This document shows positions 18,279-28,776 of a stretch of 29,620 bases of DNA, piece after piece (the stretch's first letter is position 1; every line of letters begins with the position of its first letter). The notes beneath the pieces were generated by a model that ran no database searches, had not been told where the DNA came from, and worked only from the letters and a program-made list of their open reading frames with translations. The position numbers and the translations under genes are program-made. The stretch is from Beroe ovata (Eukaryota > Ctenophora > Nuda > Beroida > Beroidae), in the NCBI GenBank assembly GCA_946803715.1, contig CAMPET010000025.1, positions 175,772 to 205,391 of the forward strand, read 5' to 3'.

Positions 18279-19023
18279 TCACTGAGCATCATCGATTGAT
18301 TGTTGTATCACCGAATGCTCACCAAAGATATTTTCCATGTAGCATTGGGCCAGGTCGAAAGTGAAGCATGATCCTTTGTGGTAGAATTGAATGCTCGAAT
18401 AATCTTCAAGTTGATCTCTTCCACTATACAGTTGAGGCGAGACTGACTCTCCATTGAATGTAACGTCATAGTAAAGGGGTTTTAATGTCACTACTACCTC
18501 ATTGGACTCCATCAAGTTTGTGATTGTGTGAAATACAGCTGCCTGCCAGCGGTTATCTTGTTGAGAATCCTGGACGATTCTCTCTACACCTCCCTTCATA
18601 TTTATTCTGAAGTCAAGATGATAGATAGCATCGCCATTGGGTTTCATAATGTTCAAGGTTGCTCCAAATTCAGTTTCAGTGTCACCAGTGTAGCTCATCT
18701 TTAGGTAGAAGTACAGAGGAGTCTCGAGCTTTAGAGAGGATCCACACGTGTAGGTTTCTTCATCAGCACTTATAGATGCGTGCTGGCAATCTGAGAACGT
18801 GACCTTTGCTCCTGGAACAAGACGTAGAGTTGATACTTTGATAGTTTTGCTTCAATATGGTAATAATAACTGCACCATTGAAAATGTTTTTTCATGATTT
18901 TATCTCGAAATGGATTAGATTGAGATCCTTGTCATCCCTTGATCCTAGTCTGATAGTCTTACCACTTAGTTTCCTCAAGATCACCCATAGAATTATCAGA
19001 TGGATGGAGCCACGTATTTTCAT
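18279..19023 (-). CDS. secreted protein of unknown family, paralogue 2
   Basis: Two minus-strand exons: 19023-18963 encodes a signal peptide (MKIRGSIHLIILWVILRKLS) and ends in phase 1 at GTAAGA. Exon 18811-18279, after CTTGTTCCAG, encodes the domain; total 197 residues, one more than the neighbour. The exon plan, intron phase and strand are identical to paralogue 1. Shared landmarks in order are a Cys near mature residue 8, a (Y/F)F(Y)L(K/G) strand, GATLNI, N-G-DAIYHLDFRI, then YYDVTFNGESVSP and EDYSSIQFY. Identity overall is low, so the duplication is old. DSQQDNRWQAAV sits where galectins have their V-x-N and W-G-x-E motifs, a hint only. Probable role: secreted or surface recognition protein, inferred from signal peptide, small size and lack of a membrane helix. 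Confidence 0.7.
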
Positions 19024-19155
19024 AAGTGTTCCTGGAATAAAGCTAAATACCTAAGAAAGGTACACTTTACTGCATATGAAAACTCCAGGAAAAGTTAAGA
19101 GGTAGATAGTAGCCAACTCTAAAGTCTCAACAAGAGTTGTGCAATTTAGTCTAAA

Positions 19156-19199
19156 CCTAGTCCAAACCTAGTCCAAACCTAGTCCAAACCTAGTCCAAA
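19156..19199. repeat. 11-bp tandem repeat, four exact copies
   Basis: Unit CCTAGTCCAAA is repeated four times exactly, preceded by a partial, mutated copy (TAGTCTAAA at 19147-19155). A TAAA/ATAA run follows at 19220-19250. Confidence 0.95.
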
Positions 19200-19849
19200 C
19201 GTTGTAACATAAAAGAAAAATAATGAATAATAAATAAATAAATAAATAAGAGTATTTTTACACGCTTAGACATTGTCAAATAAATTCCTAAAAGGTTTAA
19301 CTATTTAATCCATTTAAGCGTGACTATATCACAAAAATCAAGTTTTTATTTAAAATAGAGTCACTGTCAAAATATATTTAGTCAAAAGACAAATTGTGCA
19401 TGTAAGGTTTACGCCATATCAGCAATAGCAACTTGAAATAATGTGTTACAGTATCTCGGGACAGTGTAGTTATTAACGTATTTGTTTTACTTTGATTTAT
19501 TTATTCAGTTCAATTCTTCCCCTCCATTGATTCTTATCTCCAATCTCCCCGTCTCTCTAAACTGTGAAGCTCAGAATTCCGGAGTTCTGGGTGGCCCAGC
19601 CTTGCAGTTGTAAGCTGCGAGGGGTACGGTGGGCCGAAACCCCTCCGTTCTCTCTTGCCACCTGCTGATACTGAGATCCGAATCGCAGTTGACAGGAGAG
19701 GGCCTTACATCTGTAGGGTAACCGCTGATGATTCACAGTTTAGATTCTTCCCTCTCTTATGCCAATCCTTGGATTAGAAAATTGATATCCAGTATTTTGC
19801 TATGTTTGCAGTATACCCATACACCTCTATAGATAAGACTTTGGATTCA

Positions 19850-20530
19850 CTTTTCAGGCGTGTTTTGAATTGATCTAAATCCCCAATGCATCTCAATGTT
19901 CATATGGCAAACTATTCCATGTTTCTGGACGACAATATTAAAACGAGCCTTCAGTTCTGTTGAGATTAACCGGATCTGAGCTTAAAGATGAATCTCACAG
20001 AGTTGTTCTGAATCTTTCGTAGTTTCTGTATATTCTTCTCAGTTATCCCAGCATATATTGAGTTCCAATAATCTATCATGGAGAGAATATTTGCATGCAT
20101 CATTTGAACTTTCAGTTTATGGGATAGTTTAGATCCAATTTTCTAGATGTTCCTGAGATTGAGATAGCATATTTGAGAAACATAACTTATTTGATCATCC
20201 ATACTCAATCGATGGTCGAAGTGCAAGCCATAATTCTTAGCTACCAAGACTGGACTGACTGTTGTCCAGCTTTGTCCAATGTCAAGGGTCTCAATTGGAC
20301 TAACATAATAGCCTATATCGATGAATTCGGTCTTATCATCATTCAGCTTCAGATAGTTTGCCTTCATCCAAATGCCATATTTCGGGACAATTTCTTGGAG
20401 ATCTTTTGTGTACAATATGAAGAGAAGGGCCAAAATGGAGCCCTGTGGCACACCAATTTCAAGAGCACACTCAGACAGAGCATAATTGCCATTTTGCGTT
20501 GTTATCACAAATTAGGTAATCAATTGGATC
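19850..20530 (-). mobile_element. non-LTR retrotransposon (LINE) reverse-transcriptase remnant
   Basis: The minus-strand frame 20508-20143 contains GVPQGSILALLFILYTKDL, a hallmark of non-LTR reverse transcriptases (usually GVPQGS-LGP-LF-LY-NDL), then WMKANYLKLNDDKTEFI. In intact elements about 40 residues with the catalytic YADD box lie between these two blocks; here they abut, so the active site is deleted. Downstream, in shifted frames and past stops, come IDYWNSIYAGITEKNIQKLRK (about 20085-20025) and LRCIGDLDQFKTRLKSESK (about 19895-19835), which match the usual C-terminal blocks. It is a dead, 5'-truncated copy, of CR1/Jockey-like rather than LTR type; the clade is uncertain. Confidence 0.8.
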
Positions 20531-22181
20531 AAAGTCCCAATGTTACTGTATACCTATCATTATCCAGTTCGGCAAGTAAAGCATGACTTTTGACTATGTT
20601 TACATGGTTTGTTGTCGATCTTAAATTTCGGCCTATGGTAGCAGTTCTAAGGTTAAAGCTGAGGGCTGCTCAGTGGGCAGTAAGGACTGGAAGCCTAGCA
20701 AGAGCCGAACAAAGCTACATCCTTAGATGCAAAACTGCAAAAGGAGATTAGAGCTGTTAGTAGTGGACGAGTCTTAATCGAAGGCAGAGAATTTGAAGTG
20801 AATAAATCGACGGGCAGCAATTGGTTACATCTCAGTCTATTGAAAAATTCATGAAGCTCCTGCGGTCGAGGCCTCGAAATAACAGTACCCTCATAAATTA
20901 TGTGAATGAGCAATTTGCACCAAGGGCTCGTGAAACATTGTACCATCTATTCGACTGACAATGGCTTGTGTCAGTGTTTGTGTGTAAGTTTGTGCTTTCT
21001 GTGTAACCAATTATAAGCCTGGAGCTGGCGAGACAATCTACAGGAAGGATAATGTTTTTATAATGATAGGTAATGTTTTTGTGATAGTTGTCACATTGTA
21101 GCACAATTGTTTTAGAGTTCTTTGTATTGCTTATCCACCGATCATTTCGAACACTGAAAAGTACCCATAAAATACGTAAGAACTAAGAAGGTAGGTATTG
21201 ATTATTTCACAAAATTTAGAAAAACATAGGTGACAAAAATATGATGAAAAAAAGAAATTTCACTCGCATACTATACACACTACTATACACACTACACATG
21301 ATAAGTTTGCGCCATACACTAGGTATAAAAAATGACGTAACGCTAGGTAGGACGTAGCTAGGTAGGACGTAGGTAGGTAGGACGTAGGTAGTAGGTAACG
21401 AATTGGTGAGAAAATAGTCGAATTAGCGCGACGGCTATAGACATTAGACACCTACCGACTTAATTGATTAGAAATCTCACTCAATTGGCAACAAAATATC
21501 TTGCAAATTCGTCTACTATTGTTGCCAATTCGTCTACTATTAAAAAGAATACTATTCGTGCTGTAGAGTATAGATAAAAAAAGACCACTATGATTAGATA
21601 TGTGGTTCTCAATGAGGTAGCTAGGTCACAATTAAGTCGATAAAGACTTCGAAATTTCTAATAACAGAACAAGTGAAATATAGTCTTTGTTCGTGAGTTA
21701 AAAACGTTCCGGTGTGCGTTATCAGAAATTCCGGATTCTTGATATCTCATGCGACTGCTACAAAGCGCCCCACTAGTCAAATTACGTCAGTACTTTGTAT
21801 TACCTAACGCAATTACTATCCTACATACCGTCCCTCATGTAATAAGGGTGGGTCACCATCACTATTTGGTTGACCCACTAAAGGTAATAATCGTAATAAC
21901 AATTGGGTCGCTTATTACCATCTCGCCAACCTGTGTCATTTAATGGGGGAGTGTTGTACGAATCACCCCCTTTATTGTCTACCAGACCTCGTTGCCTACA
22001 ATGTAATAACCTAATTAGTAGTGAGAAGTAGGCAATGGAACCAGTAGGCAACAAGGTAAATATGTCTTCGTCCGTTGCCTACTTACTTCTTATGATGATA
22101 GTCATAAATGACACGAGTTAGAAGAGTCATTAGAATAACAAGATAATAAATTCAAATCAAAAATAATTTTCATCCAAGAGG
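20531..22181. other. repeat-rich stretch without a supportable gene
   Basis: Contains an open plus-strand stretch near 20728-20850 (LQKEIRAVSSGRVLIEG) of possible transposon origin, a TATACACACTAC duplication near 21270-21295, a 15-bp repeat at 21343-21387, and a repeated AATTCGTCTACTATT (21508 and 21528). No intact coding region was found. Confidence 0.45.
21343..21387. repeat. 15-bp tandem repeat, three copies
   Basis: Unit CTAGGTAGGACGTAG at 21343 and 21358; the third copy (21373) begins GT instead of CT. A related GTAGGACGTAGGTAGG word occurs near 27841. Confidence 0.9.
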
Positions 22182-22760
22182 TCAATTCAGGTGTTCGATA
22201 GTCCTACAGAACATAAGATTCGTGATCTGTCCATAGAAAGAAACAGCTTTCTGGATCCGTTCCTCCAGTTCAATATGAACAGTCTTCTTCTTCTTGAAAG
22301 GTAGTTTCTTGCCGGTAAGGATGTGGAGAATGGTGGTCTCTGCTCCGGCATTAAAGGTTCGGAGTATATCCAATAGCCGTGGGGTGAGCTGAAGCAGCGT
22401 GGTTATTGAGAGCGTTGTTTGATCCCTCCAGGTAATTGTTTGTTCGTGGACTTCTATTCCGAACCGCTGAGTGGACATTCCACATCTCGATGGGGTAGAT
22501 GTTAGGGTTGTAGATCCACTCACTCACCATATACAGGCAGGAACTCTTGACTTCTTGCGAGGCGTCTCTGGAGCACTTCCCAGACAGACGTCACATCATC
22601 CTCCGGGACGAAGGCAGGCCAAAGAGTGAGCGCAGCGCCTCCTTGACACTAGGACTGAGTTCATACGCTCAATAGTGTAAAGCGCTCGATGCTTCTTTGA
22701 AGGGAGCACAGTTAGAACTAAGCTGTATAATACGGAGAGTGTACGCTCGGCAGAATGGGG
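22182..22760 (-). pseudogene. decayed MULE-type transposase fragment
   Basis: On the minus strand, pieces of a Mutator-like transposase C-terminal half appear in order but in shifting frames. They are SVKEALRSL, then WPAFVPEDDVTSVWEVLQRRL (about 22620-22555), then IYPIEMWNVHSAVRNRSPRT with NNYLEG (about 22510-22430), then LRTFNAGAETTILHIL and a Lys-rich stretch with EERIQKAVSFY (about 22365-22230). The block P-x-x-x-W-N...RTNN-x-(V/L)EG is characteristic of MULE/FLYWCH-associated transposases in invertebrates, which usually have VEGWHN. At least two frameshifts and a stop break it, so it is not functional. The longest frame alone (22523-22182) starts with GTG and would be misread as a novel gene. 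Confidence 0.72.
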
Positions 22761-23030
22761 CACAGTCAGTGCTAGCGAGATACAGTGCTAGCGATATTCA
22801 GTGAGCCTAACCCGCCCTTAATTACTACTGTGTCACTGGACTTAATCAGGTCACATGACCCAATACCGTTTCCACTTTCGATATGTATTCTCGAATCAAT
22901 CACGATTTTCATGCCTTATTCAACTTGTTGTAGCTCGCCTTCCCGGTCGCCACTCCATGTAGGCCCATTTCAGGTGTGCTAATTCTTTTGGACAAACCAG
23001 ACACTAGCATTTCTGCAACTTTATGTGCCT
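22761..23030. other. no gene seen
   Basis: Unique-looking sequence between the MULE fossil and the next repeat element. I see no zinc-finger or N-terminal transposase piece in it. Confidence 0.4.
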
Positions 23031-23203
23031 AATCAGAACATAACATGCATCATTGCAGTTTCTTATCGCTAATTAGTTGGGTATTCGCGACCTTGGGTAT
23101 TCAGGGCATGATGTCCTGAATACCCAACTTGGTAATTCCTGCTGGGTATTCGCGACGTTGGGTGTTGCCGACAATGGGTATTCTAGAAGTTGGGTATTCC
23201 GTA
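23031..23203. mobile_element. TTGGGTATTC element, partial inverted copy 2
   Basis: It matches the left end of the 7754-8291 element in reverse orientation. TGCCTAATCAGAACATAACA (23029-23048) corresponds to interior sequence near 7905-7935, then units at 23077 and 23093, an inverted unit at 23118, and four units 16 bp apart (23142, 23158, 23174, 23190). Two of these units carry substitutions. It ends in CCGTACCC, as does copy 1. Only one terminal arm is present, so it is a truncated or solo-end copy. Confidence 0.8.
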
Positions 23204-24862
23204 CCCAAATCCTACGAAGCGCTGAAATGTCACGTGATCTGATAATTATACCACGTGTACCGCACATACTGCTAACATAATGAGAGAAAATGATGCATGT
23301 AAAACCTTAGACTTGCAGTCTGACAAGTGTCGAGGGCCAAGAATATTAAACTATTAAAGATGTTTTCAAATTCAAGTCAGTTTAAGCTTGTTTGGTCGAA
23401 CAAAAAGTTGAACCGGTACACCGCTGCAATAGCATCAATACTACTTTATCATGACCAGTGATAAGAATAATATGGCGAGGTTTAAAATTGCGAGGTTTAA
23501 TACCTAACGATCAGTAGGGAAAGTGAACTATGAACTACACTCCGGCAGCCGGCTCTTCAGTTCAATGAATAGGTAGGGATGATTAAAAGGTAGGTACTAG
23601 GTATGATTGAACATCATCAGGACAATATGACAATGACATACAAGTAGGGACTAGGGACCTATTACTATTGTGGGAGCCCGTGCTCATCATCATAAATCAA
23701 GAGTGAATGAGAATATTGTGGTGTACAGCTGTACTGCCACGTGACGTTCCTAATCTAGGAGGGTATCGATTACAGCCAGGATGCCCTTTCCTGATGACGA
23801 ATTCTCTAGATAATTAATAAATTTATCGGGACTTTACTATTCATAACCTCATTACACCACGTCAAACAGATGTATGCACTAGGCACGACAAAAGGACGCG
23901 AACCGCATTTGTGAAGGTGTAGGTAAAATAGTGCAATACAGCAGTGGCGGTAGTCGGTCATTTGACCTAACTGGACATTTGGCCTAACTGTACATTTGGC
24001 CTAACAATCTGTACTAAAATTAGCGGTCNCGTGGCTGCGGGCGCTTGCCAGCGCCCTGATTGTACCTGTGTAGTGCGTTGGGGCGTTAGACAGAAGTAGG
24101 CAATGAAATTGGAGCACTGTGTCAAGAACTAGAAATTGATAAGAGACACGAGACTTGAAGTTTTGGGAAATGAAACACAGGACATCGGTCCCTTGCTTAC
24201 AGACATGTCACTTGTACACGTGTTAATGTAGTGCCTAATATGTTATTGGCGAAGCTCATTTGAATATCCTATTTTAGAGGGAGAGAGAAAGGGAGAGTGA
24301 ACAGTGCAATAGTCCTACCTCATTAATTGATTTGGAAATTCATGTATTCATATCACATCTTCACTCCGGATATGGGACGGAGTTAGTCACCTGCAACCCG
24401 GGGTAATATTAATTTCACCACTACCAGATGAAATAGAGATAGTAGGTATAGTAGGTATAGATTTATATCAGGTACCCACTACCCACACAGCTGGATTGAT
24501 AACCGAAATATCAGCCATCAGGTCACAATATATGCTGCCCAAAATTACCCTGTCTTTCAATCAGAGGGGGAGATGATCTGAAATTCTGAGCCGGAGTTTA
24601 CCAACCAATAATAATTGGATTTTATCGATGTGTAGGTCCAATCTTGAGAGCTGATACTGCACTGCTCGGATTGATATCTATGTTAATGACAGTGAGTGTC
24701 CAGTGGAATTTGGTCTTTCAGTTATTAAGTGATTCGTCAGTGGTAGGTATTCGTGGAGTTATTTGTCAATTCATGTACCTAGTGATCTGATACAATGATA
24801 GTATAATCTATAATATAGTTCTTGAGCAATGATAATGGGGAGTACGGGAAACGGAGATACAT
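23204..24862. other. gene-poor stretch with short repeats and one ambiguous base
   Basis: No coding region is supportable. It contains a 17-bp tandem repeat (23959-24005) and an N at 24029. Repeated GTAGGTAC/GTAGGTAT words are frequent. Confidence 0.45.
23959..24005. repeat. 17-bp tandem repeat, about 2.8 copies
   Basis: Unit CATTTGGCCTAACTGTA starts at 23959 (with two changes), 23976 and 23993 (partial). Confidence 0.9.
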
Positions 24863-24868
24863 TTTATT
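24863..24868 (-). terminator. poly(A) signal of the LGCW/galactose-binding-like gene
   Basis: AATAAA on the minus strand, 42 bases after the stop codon at 24911-24913. It supports ending the gene there and not splicing at the nearby GTAAGA. Confidence 0.6.
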
Positions 24869-24910
24869 TCGGTAATGCGAATGCTGATAAATAGGTACCT
24901 AGGTATGGGA

Positions 24911-27900
24911 TTACAAATGGATGCTCTTACCTCGAAACACACAGTATATTGTTTTGCCCGTTGAATCTGCTGCCCATATCCACTCAGCAGAAGTAGAAAT
25001 GTCCCCCACTTGGCCCGTTCTAGTTAATATTTGTGCTGCAGGCCAATCCGAGTGCCCATTGTAATTCCTTGCTACCCATCCGTCATGATATGTGCCAGTG
25101 CACCGCCAACTTGAATCAGTCACCATGGAGACCTCCCCTTGTGCATTCTCCAGCGATCCAATGAGCCCCTTGCCTCCTCCATACGTGTTCACACACTTGG
25201 CCGCTATAACACTGTAGCTGGATATTTGGACAGTAACTTCCTCATTCCATTTCCCCAGGTTATCCAGATTGTCGTACAGAACTGCGTCAATGTAGAGGGT
25301 GAGAGTGTCGTCACAGTTGATCCTTAGAGTCAGAAGATCTGAAAAGTGTGACCTCGATTTTGTTACAAGCCAAAGATTATAATAATTTTAGATTTCGGCA
25401 GTCTGGAGGAAGTTCAGTCAGCTGGCATAGCGGACGTCAGCTGGCAGAGGTACAAAAAGTGGACACGTGACTTTCAAATTTCAAATGCGGACATAGGTAA
25501 TACATTTGTTTACCAGAGTCGAGATAATGCGTTTTTTCCTGCATTGCTAATGACGTAATGAAACAGATCGAGTCCAGAGAAGGACGGTGAGAATTTAGTT
25601 TAGGGTTCGGGAACTTTTATGGCAATAGGGCCAGGAGTTCGAGCAAGAAATATTTTGTCGTATTTTCCCCTATGGGAACCAACTGAGGAACGTCTAAGGT
25701 TGGAGTTATGATCAATGATCATGGTTATTTATTAAGTTCTGGTAACTGGTTACTACTTAGAATATGTCCGGAAACAGGGCGTCCGCTTAAAAAGCAGAAG
25801 CCGCTTTTTGCATCATGCCCGCATCATGGATCGAACATCAGTCATCATGAGTCGAACATCATGGGACATGGGGTGAACTTCCTACAGACTGCCGTTATTT
25901 CTAGAATACACGAGCATATTACCTACCTTCACTGAAAGAGCCAGAAACAAGAAAGATTGATATGAGCAAAGCTACTAGACACAATTTTCCACGCATTTCT
26001 TTGTAAGAAATAAACACAAGGAAATTAGTTCATGGATCTCGTTTCACCTACAGCAGATAAACACATGAAACTATTTTTGGAATTCCAAGACGTCCTGCAT
26101 AATCTACAGAACTCAGCAGTGAAATGCGGGCATAATATTATGATAAAAGTAAGAGGGATAAACGGTGTACCCACTACCCATCACGTTTTTTCAGCATCAA
26201 GAGCCCTGATCAACACTGATAAACAATGAAACAATCACGCCCTAAACTCTCGAAGAATAGGAAGGGACTAAAGAAGTGACAATGTCATATGTGTTGTACA
26301 ACTTCGTAACCGCCGTCGAACAAAACAGCGTTGCCACAATTATACCACACGCTGGTTTATATTATACTATTATACCTATCGGGGGCTCATGTTCTGGAGA
26401 ACGGCTCAGCAAGCTGACTGGACTACTGCAGGAGACGGGAGCATCGCTTTATTGGGAGAGACCAGCCTAGCTTACGCGGGTACGTTGAATAAGCATGGGT
26501 ACCCGGTCATGAGGTTAAATTGTCTCTGCTAATACCATGAGTAGGGCGAGACTTGGAAAGTTAGGTACGTAGGTCGTGGATAGACCTACAGTCTGTATCA
26601 GTCAGCGATCAGCAAACAAGCAATAGAACTAGAAGTTCATGAAAAACTCCTCAATTGTTTTTCTCAGTGAGATCATGATCAAGTACTGAATAGGGGACAA
26701 ACTCATAAAGTGTGTGATTGACCCGGACATGAACCAGGTAGCATTCCTATTTTGTAGTGGTGATAAATTACTCCGTGCCAAAAATACATCACCGAAGAAA
26801 GGCGAGCCGCAATGATGATTTTTCGCATAAATGGGCAATGGACAATGGTAAATCGGAGCCCGGGGGGTTATCACTAATGCCATGTAGGTCATGACGTCTT
26901 TAGGCTTTATTTGATGCACTGGGACCTCACGATTTAAAATATAATCGAGTTTAATTCACATAGGAGGTCCAGTTTCGCCGAAAGATGGCTGCACATTGGA
27001 GGTTCAGTTTCGCAGAAAGATGGCTGAACCAGTAAGAATGGTTGATTCTGATTGAATATATTATGTATGCGTTTCGATCATTGATGACAACGACTACGAT
27101 TTCTCCTGAAATATTCAGCTTCAAAATTGCGTGGTTTTTATCGTGATCGTTGCCTAATTGATCTCGATTGTTCCCGGAATTAAGGTCTGCATATCATTTC
27201 ATGATGACGGGTTTTCTTCTATATCGTAAATTCACAAATTCTGCTTGTATCATGTACCTATATTTTATCTATTGATATTCATTACTCGCACTCTGGGCGG
27301 GTTTTCTGGTAATCTCATTACAAGGTAATTACTACAGATTCGGATGATAGGATTGGCTGTTGAAATGAGATTTTCCCTGCATTTAACTCAATTTCGGGTT
27401 TTCATGAAAAACTTAAAGTTTTAATGTACAGTAATTTCAAGTTATAGTTCCTTGATATGAGTGGATAGAGAATAATGTTACCACCAAGTTGTTTTATTTG
27501 AAAATTGATTAGAATTGCGCACTGAGATTAATCCTAGAGAAATGATACTGAATTAGTAGAAAAATCTCGCCAAAACATTTAATTGTCGTCATTCGTTATC
27601 ATTAGAGAAATAATAAAAACAAAAAAACTGTCATAATATTGTGATAAAAAATCAAATCTTCCAATCTCCAAAATAATCAAATTGCGGTATAAAGTCACAT
27701 CCAGCATCATGGAAAAATCTCATGAGACAGTTGACGTAGTTTGTAGGTATTATTATATGATTCGCTTCACCATGATCCACCTAACAGATCATTATCGGAT
27801 TTCAGGTAGGTAGGTATATGACGTAGAGTGGAAGAAGTGTGTAGGACGTAGGTAGGAAGTCTCTGGTTGATCATTGAGAAAATAATATGCATATTTCCTG

Positions 27901-28776
27901 AAAATACCGTGCCCTATCAAATTCTTTGATTAAATTAAGTGTAAAGTACCTATCTCAAGCCAGCAAGGACACAACCTACCCGTGCAAATGGTAACCCGTA
28001 ACAGTTTTCAAAAACTTTCCTCAATTCTCATATCTGAGTCCTGATTTCCGACATATTGGTCCGACACCATTCGTTCACAATCATTGATCCATAGCTTTCA
28101 GCCAAACTTGCGATAAGGATTCAGCTTGGGCTGGTGAGGGAACACAAGTGCCCTCTCGTGATTGGACTTAGATCAAGGTATCCGACCATCTTCTTGAAAA
28201 TGGCCAGTGGCCACCATAGCTGGCGTTACTGGGACTCGAAAACTGTTAGAGCTGATCTTGATTATCAGATTTTCATATCTTTGTTAAGGATTCTTTGAAT
28301 TTTGTGTTACCTACCCTAAGCCCTGTGTCAGTGACTTCGTATAAAACGATTGTTAATGTTTGTGATTTGACACGCTTTGGATTGTGGAAAGCATTGTGGA
28401 AAACAAAACCAACCTGTTTTTTGCTGTTCGTGAATAAGTTGCGTTATAAGGTTATAGAAACCAAGCGGATAGTTTTTATGTTGATTGCATAGTACAGTAT
28501 AGTACATACCTGGTCCACATAAAATCTCATAGACATCTTGGCGCCACGATCCTCCCTTCCCATTCCGACATCCTGTCTCTGGTCCATATTTCTGATACGT
28601 GTCCCCTGCATCTGCTGATGTGAAACACTGTCCCTGATACTGCATCGCAAACACTGTCCAACCCCTCTCCTCCGCAAACGCTCGACATCCCTCTACTTCA
28701 GTTATCCGGGGTCGTATTCCACCAGATATTGCTCTGGCTGGTGCATCTTTCCAACAGCCTAAGTGTTTCAGTTTCT
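24911..28776 (-). CDS. extracellular modular protein: LGCW-type Cys-rich module plus galactose-binding-like module, 5' partial
   Basis: Two minus-strand exons are clear. Exon 28776-28510 (89 residues) encodes LGCWKD near its start, then GCRAFAEERGWTVFAMQYQG with QCFTSADAGDTYQKYG, then GCRNGKGGSW and DVYEILC. This LGCW...C...FA-Q..G-C...TY..YG..C..GKGG-W..DVY pattern is a module common in secreted proteins of marine invertebrates. It ends in phase 1. Exon 25338-24911 starts in phase 1 and encodes LRINCDDTLTLYIDAVLYDN, WNEEVTVQ, AKCVNTYGGGKGLIGSL, TDSSWRCTG, W and WIWAADSTGKTIYCVFR, ending GKSIHL. That resembles the jelly-roll, galactose-binding-like domain seen in cnidarian and mollusc secreted proteins. 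The 3.2-kb intron may hide further modules. A signal-peptide exon is expected upstream but not seen. The link between the two exons rests on phase, strand and the known co-occurrence of such modules. Confidence 0.65.
25339..28509. other. large intron (predicted) or intergenic gap
   Basis: No further exon of the minus-strand gene is evident. The frames at 26032-26470 (plus) and 26629-26919 (minus) have no recognisable motifs, and two of them (26276 and 26629-26919) begin without ATG. A 35-bp tandem duplication lies at 26963-27032, and GTAGGTAGG words occur near 27810-27850. Confidence 0.4.
26963..27032. repeat. 35-bp tandem duplication
   Basis: Two adjacent copies beginning GGAGGTCCAGTTTCGCCGAA (26963) and GGAGGTTCAGTTTCGCAGAA (26998), differing at a few bases, both followed by AGATGGCTG. 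Confidence 0.9.

Noticed and set aside
22182-22523. 113-codon minus-strand frame as a novel gene
   Set aside because: It starts with GTG, and the adjacent frames carry MULE transposase blocks; it is one piece of a frameshifted fossil.
24029-24029. Ambiguous base N
   Set aside because: Sequencing or assembly ambiguity, not biology; it lies outside any predicted gene.
26276-26470. 64-codon plus-strand frame
   Set aside because: Begins with GTG and has no motif; likely chance.
26629-26919. 96-codon minus-strand frame
   Set aside because: Begins with GTG, no recognisable motif, no supporting splice sites.
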